A stretch of 64,000 bases of DNA from positions 186,001 to 250,000 of the forward strand of contig JAIXSO010000032.1 in the NCBI GenBank assembly GCA_027484685.1. Direction: 5' to 3'. The DNA comes from Bacteroidota bacterium (GTDB taxonomy: Bacteria > Bacteroidota > Bacteroidia > UKL13-3). Numbering within the stretch: position 1 is the first letter of the stretch; each line of letters opens with the position of its first letter. Position numbers and translations under genes: made by a program. Below are positions 26,855-34,815 of this stretch, in pieces. Under the pieces are notes generated by a model. The model was not told the DNA's origin. It searched no databases and saw only the letters and a list, made by a program, of their open reading frames with translations.

Positions 26855-28735
26855 ATGAAAAATCATTCTGATAAATCATTAAGTGAAATACACGAAAGTG
26901 TAAATATTCCAGTTAAAAATAATTGGTGGCGCACTTTGTTGGCTTTTATTGGACCAGCCTATTTGGTAAGCGTTGGGTATATGGATCCAGGCAATTGGGC
27001 TACCGACATAGCCGGAGGAAGTGCCTTTGGTTACAAATTGCTTTGGGTGCTGTTAATGAGTAATTTAATGGCCTTATTGCTCCAAACTTTAGCAGCAAGA
27101 TTAGGTATAGTAAAAGGTTGGGATTTAGCACAAGCCAGCCGTCAACAATACCCACAATGGGCCAATGTTTCGTTATATATTTTTGCTGAAATAGCCATTG
27201 CTGCCTGCGATTTAGCCGAAATTATTGGTATGGCAATCGGTTTAAATTTACTTTTTGGTTTGCCTTTAATTTATGGTGTAATCATAACCGTTTTAGATTC
27301 ATTTTTATTGCTTTTATTAATCAATAAAGGTGTACGTAAACTCGAAATGTTTATACTTTCATTGGTGAGTATTATTGGTGTTTCGTTCATTGCGCAGCTA
27401 ATTATAGTAAAACCCAATTTAATAGAAGTAAGCCATGGTTTTATTCCTTCGGGTTTAAGTGGCAATGCCCTTTACATTGCTATTGGAATTATTGGCGCAA
27501 CTGTAATGCCTCATAATTTGTATTTGCATTCGGCTTTGGTACAATCGCGTAAAATTGAAAAAAACCACGAAGGCATTTTAAGTGCATTGAAATACAATTT
27601 TATAGATTCGTTTGTGGCTTTGAATATGGCATTTTTTGTAAACGCTGCCATTTTAATTTTAGCCGCTACAGCCTTTTACAAAGCCGGATTTAACAATGTA
27701 TCTAGTATTCAAGATGCACATTTATTACTTCAAAATTTATTTGGCAGCCTGGCTCCTTCCCTATTTGCCATAGCTTTAATTTGTGCAGGACAAAGCTCTA
27801 CCATTACAGGTACTTTAGCCGGACAAATTATTATGGAAGGTTATTTAAACTTGCGTATTAGTCCAATGGTTAGGCGCATAGTAACTAGGTTAATAGCCAT
27901 AGTGCCAGCAGTAATTACTATTTTGTTTTTTGGAAACGAAAAATTAGGCGATTTATTGGTTTTAAGTCAGGTAATATTAAGCTTACAGCTTGGTTTTGCT
28001 GTAATTCCGTTAATTCATTTTACCAGCAGCAAGCAGCTTATGGGCGATTTTGCCATCAAAAATTGGGTTAAAATATTGGCTTGGGCTTGCGCCATTTTAA
28101 TTGTTGGCTTGAATATAAAATTGGTTATTGAAGAGTTAAATAAAATATTTGAATTAATCGGCTCTGAGTATTTTATGGTAAAAATTATCATTGAAATGGT
28201 TTGTGTGTTTGCTTTGGTACTGCTTATTTACATCACCTTTAATCCATTGTTTATTAAATTAACCAAACAAAAAAAAATTGTACCACATGGAAATGCATTG
28301 CAAATTAGTCAAATAGAATTTGCCGAATATAAACGCATTGCCATAACAGTTGATTTTAGTAAACACGATGAAGCCACCATACAACATGCATTAACATTGG
28401 GCGGAAAAGACATTGATTACTTGTTGATTCATATTGTAGAATCGGCTATAGCCAAACGCTTGGGTAAAGATGCACACGATTTAGAAACGCAAACTGATTT
28501 GCAAAACTTACAATCGTATAGCAACGATTTACAAAAACTTGGTTTTAAAACAAAAATAGAACTGGGTTATGGAAATAGGGCTAACGAAATTTCAAAAATT
28601 ATAGCTGATAATCAAATAGATGTATTGGTAATGGGCGCTCATGGCCATGCAGGCCTAAGCGATTTGGTTTTTGGCTCAACTGTTGATGCTGTTAGGCATT
28701 TAGTAAAAATTCCTGTTTTAGTAGTAAAAGCTTAA
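26855..28735 (+). CDS. Nramp divalent metal transporter fused to a UspA domain
   Basis: A 626-residue inner-membrane protein. Residues about 25-455 are an Nramp (MntH-type) proton-coupled Mn2+/Fe2+ importer with the two metal-binding motifs intact: DPGN at 44-47 in helix 1 and VMPHNLYLHSALVQ in helix 6. Residues about 490-626 are a universal stress protein domain with the ATP-binding text GAHGHAGLSDLVFGSTV and a final PVLVVKA. Plain MntH is about 410-450 residues, so the cytoplasmic UspA tail is an addition, perhaps sensing nucleotide or metal status. A promoter with an inverted repeat precedes it, and a small secreted-protein gene starts 4 bases after its stop. Confidence 0.93.
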   Translation: MKNHSDKSLSEIHESVNIPVKNNWWRTLLAFIGPAYLVSVGYMDPGNWATDIAGGSAFGYKLLWVLLMSNLMALLLQTLAARLGIVKGWDLAQASRQQYPQWANVSLYIFAEIAIAACDLAEIIGMAIGLNLLFGLPLIYGVIITVLDSFLLLLLINKGVRKLEMFILSLVSIIGVSFIAQLIIVKPNLIEVSHGFIPSGLSGNALYIAIGIIGATVMPHNLYLHSALVQSRKIEKNHEGILSALKYNFIDSFVALNMAFFVNAAILILAATAFYKAGFNNVSSIQDAHLLLQNLFGSLAPSLFAIALICAGQSSTITGTLAGQIIMEGYLNLRISPMVRRIVTRLIAIVPAVITILFFGNEKLGDLLVLSQVILSLQLGFAVIPLIHFTSSKQLMGDFAIKNWVKILAWACAILIVGLNIKLVIEELNKIFELIGSEYFMVKIIIEMVCVFALVLLIYITFNPLFIKLTKQKKIVPHGNALQISQIEFAEYKRIAITVDFSKHDEATIQHALTLGGKDIDYLLIHIVESAIAKRLGKDAHDLETQTDLQNLQSYSNDLQKLGFKTKIELGYGNRANEISKIIADNQIDVLVMGAHGHAGLSDLVFGSTVDAVRHLVKIPVLVVKA

Positions 28736-28739
28736 TTGT

Positions 28740-29168
28740 ATGAAATTTATTTATTTTATTTTATGTTTATTGATACCTGCAACAAGCATGGCTCAAAAGC
28801 AAAAAAACATTCCTTTAAAAGTAGGTAATAAATTATTTGTAAATGCTTGCCAAGGCAATAAACCCGAGTTTATTGGCATAGAAGTTTATAGCAGAACTGA
28901 TATGTACAATAAAACCAATGTGGATTCACTTACCGGGCAAGGATTGAGTAAAGCATTTTTTGATACCAAAAGTTTAGATGGAAAACGCCTTCCTTGCTCT
29001 ATGGGTGGCAGGGCTTATACCATAGCCGCCATTGATAAATATACCGAAAAAGGAGTAACACATACCATAGTTTTGCTTTACGATTATTACCCATTAAATA
29101 TATTACTAGTTGATTACGAAAACGCTATTTTTAACAAAGAAATTAGCGCTGTAAAGGCAAAGAAGTAA
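28740..29168 (+). CDS. hypothetical secreted protein linked to the Nramp gene
   Basis: A 142-residue protein with a signal peptide (MKFIYFILCLLIPATSMAQ). The mature part has two Cys (NACQGNKPEF and LPCSMGGRAYT) and no known domain. Its ATG is only 4 bases after the transporter stop, so it is almost certainly co-transcribed and shares that promoter. A periplasmic role in metal handling is possible but unsupported beyond linkage. Confidence 0.7.
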   Translation: MKFIYFILCLLIPATSMAQKQKNIPLKVGNKLFVNACQGNKPEFIGIEVYSRTDMYNKTNVDSLTGQGLSKAFFDTKSLDGKRLPCSMGGRAYTIAAIDKYTEKGVTHTIVLLYDYYPLNILLVDYENAIFNKEISAVKAKK

Positions 29169-29238
29169 GGGGTGGCGATTGGTTTATAATATTATTTATA
29201 TAGAATAATCTCAGGCAAAACACTTAAATGTTCATTAG

Positions 29239-30006
29239 TTAATTTAATTCCCAAGTATAATTTGTATTTTTTCTTGCATCTTTAACCTTTCCATTTCTCT
29301 TTAACTTTATAGTTTTCAAATTCAGGTTATTAAATCCATTGAAACTTATTTCACGTATTCTTTTATTTTTCTTAAAAAATGTTACTTTAAAAGGATTGCA
29401 TTTTATGTCTCTTTCAGCATAGATAACAATAAATGGACTGTATTTTGGGAAAAAGAGATTTACTTTAGTATAGAAATTCATTACGCTAGTAATCATAAAT
29501 TCATTGTCCAAACTTATGCTTTCCCCATTATAATTGCCATTAGCATCAATTGCACTTATTTTTATTAATTTACCCTTTGAATTATATTCAAAAAATTTGG
29601 CAGGATATATTCGTCCCTGTGGAATTCCTTTTTGTGGATCAACAAACTGAATATGGAAACAGCTAGAATCCATGGGCACTCCTCCTGGTTGGTATATCTG
29701 TGCTAGATTCCCACTTTTATCATTTAAATATTTTTCTCCAGTAAATAAACCAGTTTTATAACTTTCTAAAGAATCAAGAAAGTAATTGGTAAAATAATAC
29801 TGTAAACCATTTAATTTATAGATATTATTAGTTTGAATAATTCTTGAAATTTGGTTATTGCTCACTATTACTATAAGTTTTGAATAAGTATTGAAAGTAA
29901 ACTCAATTGTATCAATTTTTTTGTTTGAATCAATTGAAAGTATTATTTGGCTTTTAAGATTGTTTAGACAATTAAACAAAAATGCTAAAAATAAAAATGT
30001 TCTCAT
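29239..30006 (-). CDS. hypothetical secreted protein
   Basis: A 255-residue protein with a hydrophobic N-terminus (MRTFLFLAFLFNCLNNLKSQ). The mature part is rich in Asn, Lys and aromatic residues and beta-like, with FFEYNSKGKLIKISAIDANG resembling a YD/MORN-type hairpin. No specific family is recognised. It is the last gene of a likely three-gene minus-strand cluster with the lipoprotein and small membrane protein upstream. Confidence 0.6.
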   Translation of the reverse strand: MRTFLFLAFLFNCLNNLKSQIILSIDSNKKIDTIEFTFNTYSKLIVIVSNNQISRIIQTNNIYKLNGLQYYFTNYFLDSLESYKTGLFTGEKYLNDKSGNLAQIYQPGGVPMDSSCFHIQFVDPQKGIPQGRIYPAKFFEYNSKGKLIKISAIDANGNYNGESISLDNEFMITSVMNFYTKVNLFFPKYSPFIVIYAERDIKCNPFKVTFFKKNKRIREISFNGFNNLNLKTIKLKRNGKVKDARKNTNYTWELN

Positions 30007-30044
30007 ACCTTAATCCATAGATAATAATAATGGTTGAAGCCAAA

Positions 30045-30590
30045 TTACTGCTGTTTTTTAAATACATAAAACGAATCTAACTTATATAATTGATCATATT
30101 TGTTAATGTCTTTTGAAATTATTGACCCATATAATTGAACTTGAAATGAATCTAAAATTGGAATAGACATTGGAATATCTTTTTTTGAAACTAATAATGT
30201 TACATTTAAGGTACTATCTGAAAGCACAAAAAAGTTGTCAAAATTCCATCTAACATCAAATCCTTTGTATTTTTTTCTCAAATCACCTTCAATTTTTATA
30301 GCCAAGTGATATGTAGTTGGTATAAAATCAAACTTTAATTTATTGTCATTTTCTAAATCACTGTACAAATAATCCATTTCATACCAAGTTTCAATAATTT
30401 TTAAAGTAATTGAATCTTTAATTTTAACTGTCTTAGGCATACATTCTTTCATAAATACACCTAGTTTTTTGGCTTCAACAATGCTTGATATATAATCAGT
30501 ACAAACAGCTTTATCTGGCGAATCAATCTCAAAATTACAAGAATTGAGTACTAAAGTAAGGACAAGTAATTTTAGTATTTTATTTATCAT
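30045..30590 (-). CDS. hypothetical lipoprotein
   Basis: A 181-residue predicted lipoprotein with a textbook SPII signal (MINKILKLLVLTLVLNSC, lipidated Cys18). The remaining ~160 residues show no known motif. Its start overlaps the end of the upstream 94-residue membrane-protein gene by 11 bases, so the two are translationally coupled. Confidence 0.65.
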   Translation of the reverse strand: MINKILKLLVLTLVLNSCNFEIDSPDKAVCTDYISSIVEAKKLGVFMKECMPKTVKIKDSITLKIIETWYEMDYLYSDLENDNKLKFDFIPTTYHLAIKIEGDLRKKYKGFDVRWNFDNFFVLSDSTLNVTLLVSKKDIPMSIPILDSFQVQLYGSIISKDINKYDQLYKLDSFYVFKKQQ

Positions 30591-30864
30591 ATTTTACATG
30601 CAATTGATAATCTAACCTTATTACAACCAACAACATTAATACATAAAATAAATACAAATATATTTTATATACCAACATACAATGCCTTAAAAATTGAATT
30701 GCTTTAGGTTCATTTGTTTTAGTAAATGCTTCTTTCAATATTGTTATTGATAACCTTTTACAGGTGTTAATTAAATTATTTTTATTTAGCTCATTTTGTA
30801 AATGACCTATGTACAATACTAAAACACCTAATGAAATTATTAAAATCAGAAAGACTATTCCCAT
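30580..30864 (-). CDS. small hypothetical membrane protein
   Basis: A 94-residue protein with two hydrophobic helices (about 2-22 and 70-88) joined by a basic, helical middle. Function is unknown. It is the first gene of the unit with the lipoprotein at 30045, and has a strong Shine-Dalgarno sequence, unlike most genes here. Confidence 0.62.
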   Translation of the reverse strand: MGIVFLILIISLGVLVLYIGHLQNELNKNNLINTCKRLSITILKEAFTKTNEPKAIQFLRHCMLVYKIYLYLFYVLMLLVVIRLDYQLHVKYDK

Positions 30865-30871
30865 TTATATT

Positions 30872-30878
30872 TACCTCC
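30872..30878 (-). promoter_or_regulatory. strong Shine-Dalgarno sequence
   Basis: On the minus strand AGGAGGT lies 7 bases before the ATG at 30862-30864. Bacteroidota genes usually lack such sequences, so it stands out and supports this start. Confidence 0.6.
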
Positions 30879-30985
30879 TGTTTTTCCATTTTATCATTTA
30901 GTTGAGCTTATTGTTATCACAAACCAATTTTCAACACTTCAAATTGAGTATTATTGCTAATTGCCTATTGCACTTTGCTTATTGT

Positions 30986-31729
30986 CTATTGCTTATTGTC
31001 CATTAACTTCAATACTTTTTCTACATCTTCTGGGGTGTCTATGCAGTGGCTATCGTGCTCGGTAATGGCACATTTAATTTTAAAATCATTTTCTAACCAA
31101 CGCAATTGTTCTAACGATTCGGCTTTTTCTAAACTAGATGGCCGTAATTTACATACTGCTTCTAAAATATCGTTTCGATAAGCATACATGCCCACATGTC
31201 GATAATAGTTATGATGTAAATGCCATTCAGATTGAGGTACACCTTTAATGTAAGGAATTACCATTCTGCTAAAATACAATGCTTCGTTTTGAGTATTTAA
31301 AGTAATTTTCACTTCGCCCATATCAAATAAAACCTCGTGGTTATCTACCTTTATCATTAAAGTAGCCAATTCCGTTTTTCCATCACAAAGCGCGGCTAGT
31401 AGTTCTATTTGGCTTGGGTCAATAAAAGGTTCATCGCCCTGAATATTGATTATATATTGCGCATCAAAACCAGCATTTTTTAAGGCTTCAAAACTTCTAT
31501 CAGTTCCACTAGGATGGTCTTTTTTGGTATAAACAGCTTTGCCTCCAAAACTTTCTACATGGTTATAGATGCGTTCATCATCTGTTGCCACTACTACATG
31601 AGCCAACGATTTAGCCTTACTAGCTTGTTCGTAAACTCTCTGAATCATGGTTTTACCTTGAATATCAATTAATGGTTTTCCTGGAAAACGCGAACTGTCG
31701 TATCGTGCGGGTATTATTCCTACTATCAT
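30986..31729 (-). CDS. kdsB: 3-deoxy-manno-octulosonate cytidylyltransferase
   Basis: KdsB activates Kdo as CMP-Kdo for the inner core of lipopolysaccharide, so the cell makes a Kdo-containing LPS. The 247-residue length is normal. Visible motifs: IIPARYDSSRFPGKPL at the nucleotide-binding N-terminus, VVATDDERIYNHV, DHPSGTDRSFEAL, NIQGDEPFIDP and the C-terminal EHDSHCIDTPEDVEKV. The final codons (MDNKQ) run into the ATTGC-type quasi-repeat that fills the downstream gap. No other LPS genes are adjacent. Confidence 0.96.
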   Translation of the reverse strand: MIVGIIPARYDSSRFPGKPLIDIQGKTMIQRVYEQASKAKSLAHVVVATDDERIYNHVESFGGKAVYTKKDHPSGTDRSFEALKNAGFDAQYIINIQGDEPFIDPSQIELLAALCDGKTELATLMIKVDNHEVLFDMGEVKITLNTQNEALYFSRMVIPYIKGVPQSEWHLHHNYYRHVGMYAYRNDILEAVCKLRPSSLEKAESLEQLRWLENDFKIKCAITEHDSHCIDTPEDVEKVLKLMDNKQ

Positions 31730-31768
31730 TGCTAAATTTTTTTCAATAATACACTAATGCTTGCAAGT

Positions 31769-32110
31769 ATTCAACTCCTTTGGAGTTGATTTGTGATGGT
31801 ATATTCGTAACACCGAGTTTCACTCGGTGCTATTCATATTTAACTCCTTCGGAGTTACTAAATAAAAATATGAATGGCTTATCAAATAATTTCAACTCCA
31901 AACTCAGAATAAGTTCATTATAGAATCACCAAACAAAGTTCAAGTGATTTAAAATAGAGCAACTTCAGAAGGAGATTATTTTTATCGAAATATAAAAATC
32001 TTTATACCAACTACAAACTCCGAAGGAGTTTAATATTAATAGACCTGCATGAAATGCAGGGAAAACAGTATAAACGTAAATCAACTCTGAAAGAGTTGAA
32101 TAGCAGATTT
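31769..32110. repeat. hairpin repeat block 1 (single-unit form)
   Basis: A 342-base block with at least four hairpins: CAACTCCTTTGGAGTTG (31772-31788), CACCGAGTTTCACTCGGTG (31811-31829), AACTCCTTCGGAGTT (from 31842) and AACTCCGAAGGAGTT (from about 32016). After these comes a CCTGCATGAAATGCAGG hairpin (about 32044-32060). Hairpins and the sequence between them match block 2 (33957-34668) nearly base for base and in the same orientation. Block 2 has three extra internal units. Confidence 0.9.
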
Positions 32111-32243
32111 AATTGGAAAACCATATTTCTGAGCAAACACTTACCGAAAAACGTTGATATTTATTAAATGTTATATAATTCTACTTTATTGTCTTCTATT
32201 GTAAAAATTTGGTTACGGCCCGAAAACTTTAAACGCGAATAAT

Positions 32244-33380
32244 TTAAGTCAGAATTAGGTTTAAAACACAACTTAAAATACCTAACAAAGGCAATAAACG
32301 TTTAAAAAAATGAACTAAGTAGTTGGTATTGGTAATACATTCTAAACTATTATAATACCAATACCTAACTGCTAATAAAATAGCCGATATAACCATGATT
32401 ATTCCAAAAATATCAATTAAAAAAATATATTGTTTTAAACTAAATGCTATTAAAACTCCAGCAAAAAAAATAAAGTTAATTATTACAGTTCCAAAGTCCC
32501 AAAACAGTTTTTCTTGATTACTAAATATATGTTCAAATTCTGGAATGGGAGTTTTAACTTCTTTGTTGGCATTATGTATATCTTCTCTGTTAAACGAATA
32601 ATTTTCGTTTACATTCAACGGATTCTGATTCAACAAATAACATAAATGATAATACAGAGTAGGTAATTCAGCCTCAAATAAATCAGGTATTTCAAAAAAG
32701 TTTTCTATACAAACCGAAAAAAACTCAGCTTCATTGGTTGAACCATACGATCTAAAGAAATTATCTGACCCATTTCTATGGTTAATAAACGACATCATGG
32801 CTATTTCATTGTATTCATCAAAATAGTTACTAAACTTGGTATCTAAATTCCCATCAGAAAAAGTTTGCATGCGCAACATGTGTGCAAACTCGTGTAATCC
32901 TAAATTGTAAGTATCTCTACTATCTTCGTAACCTTCCACAAAATGGGGCCAGCTTATAAAAACCACTCCATTACCCATTGCCAAGCCTTTAACCCAATTT
33001 TCAATTAACCTACTGTAAAATATATCAGGATAAACTACCACACCTTTTAACATTTCTATATGTGGATTTTTAAACCCATAAGTAAGCTGAGCCAAACAAC
33101 CACTTATAAAAATATCCATTTCTTGTGTATATTCAAGTTCTTCGCGGGTTTGAATTTCAATGCTGCGACTTAGTTCAATGCTGCGTTCTATAAATTTTAC
33201 TTTTCCAACTGCATCGAGTTTTTGAAAATAGGGAAATTGGTTTTCGTAAAATTGGTTAAATGCATAAAAATCAGAATCTGTTGCATCGTAATTATCATCA
33301 GTAGCATCGGGCTTTGCCAAATAAAAATATCGGATATATGCCCACAAAAAAATGATAATAAAAATGGTGATGGTTCCCAA
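32244..33380 (-). CDS. MtfA-like (M90) zinc metallopeptidase with membrane anchors
   Basis: A 378-residue protein. One N-terminal helix (about 3-20) anchors a catalytic domain of the M90/MtfA type: HEFAH at 163-167 supplies two zinc ligands, and NEAEFFSVCIENFFEIP (216-232) carries the third ligand and family signature. Two or three hydrophobic helices lie near 293-378. Other MtfA proteins are soluble peptidases that can act on regulators such as Mlc; no target is evident here. The only in-frame start is TTG at 33378-33380. It lies 87 bases downstream of the RAYT gene, and both sit between the two repeat blocks. Confidence 0.82.
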   Translation of the reverse strand: MGTITIFIIIFLWAYIRYFYLAKPDATDDNYDATDSDFYAFNQFYENQFPYFQKLDAVGKVKFIERSIELSRSIEIQTREELEYTQEMDIFISGCLAQLTYGFKNPHIEMLKGVVVYPDIFYSRLIENWVKGLAMGNGVVFISWPHFVEGYEDSRDTYNLGLHEFAHMLRMQTFSDGNLDTKFSNYFDEYNEIAMMSFINHRNGSDNFFRSYGSTNEAEFFSVCIENFFEIPDLFEAELPTLYYHLCYLLNQNPLNVNENYSFNREDIHNANKEVKTPIPEFEHIFSNQEKLFWDFGTVIINFIFFAGVLIAFSLKQYIFLIDIFGIIMVISAILLAVRYWYYNSLECITNTNYLVHFFKRLLPLLGILSCVLNLILT

Positions 33381-33467
33381 ATGTATTCTGCTATTAATTC
33401 ACGATTATAATAATTTTATTATTAATCTTTCATTTTGAAATAAAATATGAAATTACTAGCATTAATT

Positions 33468-33914
33468 TTATAAGAGATATTTTTCGTCAAACTCAATTTG
33501 ATGTGCTCTCAATAATTCAATATACTCCTCTTTAAAACTTTTATTTAAATGATGCTCTTCTTGATTTTTAATATACTTAATCAAACTATCTTTTTCTTGA
33601 ATAGAATAAGTAAAGGCTCCATAACCTTCTTGCCATCCAGCAAATTTAGGAAATATATTATGCGTTTTAATTAATTCAGAACTAGATAATTTAATGTCTT
33701 TAACTAATGATGACAATGACACACTAGGATGTAAATGTGTTAATATATGAATATGATCTGTGACGCCACCAATTTGATATAAATGACAATTTTTATTTTT
33801 TAAAACACCCCAAATATATTGATACAGTTCCTTTTGATTATTTTTATCTAATGTTTGCTCTCTGTTTTTTGTACTGAAAATAATTTGATATAATATTTGA
33901 GTATAAGTGCTCAT
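33468..33914 (-). CDS. REP-associated tyrosine transposase (IS200-like, Y1)
   Basis: A 148-residue single-strand transposase of the IS200/RAYT group (HUH endonuclease). The metal-binding motif is HIH at 54-56 in GGVTDHIHILTHL, the catalytic Tyr is probably Tyr114 in SLIKYIKNQEEHH, and the family text WQEGYGAFTYS (94-104) is present. Such enzymes nick hairpins and are thought to move REP elements. Its start codon is only 43 bases from repeat block 2, and block 1 lies 1.36 kb beyond its stop. That is the expected geometry for a RAYT with its cognate repeats. No catalytic residue looks missing. Confidence 0.92.
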   Translation of the reverse strand: MSTYTQILYQIIFSTKNREQTLDKNNQKELYQYIWGVLKNKNCHLYQIGGVTDHIHILTHLHPSVSLSSLVKDIKLSSSELIKTHNIFPKFAGWQEGYGAFTYSIQEKDSLIKYIKNQEEHHLNKSFKEEYIELLRAHQIEFDEKYLL

Positions 33915-33956
33915 CTGAGAATAAATTTTAACAATTATAAATTAAACCATACAATT

Positions 33957-34668
33957 ATTCAACTCCTTCGGAGTTGTTTTGTGAAGGTATATTCATTACA
34001 CCGAGTTTCACTCGGTGCTATTCATATTTAACTCCTTCGGAGTTACTAAATATAAATATGAATGGCTTATCAAATAATTTCAACTCCAAGCTCAGAATAA
34101 GTTCATTACAGAATCACCAAACAAAGTTCAAGTAATCAAAAATATAGCAACCTCCGAAGGAGATTATTTTTTATCGAAATATAAAAATCTTTAAGCCAAC
34201 TACAAACTCCAAAGGAGTTTAATATTAATAGCATTGCATGAAATGCAGGGATAAAAGAGTAAGCACAAAACAACTCCGAAAGAGTTGAATTTTATTTAAC
34301 AAGATAAAGTTATGTAAACCAAATACGAACTCCGAAGGAGTTTAATATTAATAGCATTGCATGAAATGCTGTGTTAAAAGAGTAAGCAAAAAACAACTCC
34401 GAAGGTGTTGAATTTTATTTAACAAGATAGGGTTATATTAACCAAATACGAACTCCGAAGGAGTTTAATATTAATAGCCCTGCATGAAATGCAGGGTTAA
34501 CAATATTAACGCAAATCAACTCCGAAGGTGTTGAATTTTATTTAACAAGATAGGGTTATGTTAACCAAATACTAACTCCGAAGGAGTTTAATATTAATAG
34601 CCCTGCATGAAATGCAGGGTTAACAGTATTAACACAAATCAACTCCGAAGGAGTTGAATAACAGATTT
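33957..34668. repeat. hairpin repeat block 2 (four tandem units)
   Basis: The first ~300 bases match block 1. A unit of about 122 bp is then repeated, with copies starting near 34195, 34317, 34440 and 34562. Each has an AACTCCGAAGGAGTT hairpin, TTAATATTAATAG, a CCCTGCATGAAATGCAGGG hairpin and a second AACTCCGAAGG(A/T)GTT hairpin. Inner copies are almost identical. The right end (TTGAATAACAGATTT) matches the end of block 1. Array and hairpins lie directly upstream of the RAYT gene. Confidence 0.92.
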
Positions 34669-34696
34669 TATGAAAAACATCCAAATAAAAATCCAT

Positions 34697-34731
34697 AAAA
34701 AAATCCCAACTGATTGCTCAATTGGGATTTG
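34697..34731 (-). terminator. intrinsic terminator of the dihydrolipoyl dehydrogenase gene
   Basis: AAATCCCAA (34701-34709) pairs with TTGGGATTT (34722-34730). On the minus strand a T run follows. It lies 85 bases past the lpd stop. Confidence 0.75.
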
Positions 34732-34815
34732 ATTAATTATATTTCGTTATTCGTAATTCGAACTTTGAATTTCGTGCTTCGAATTTCGCACTCAACAATT
34801 CGAATTCCGCACTTA

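Noticed and set aside
33957-34668. CRISPR array
   Set aside because: The repeating unit is about 122 bp, with internal hairpins and no variable spacers, and no cas genes are nearby.
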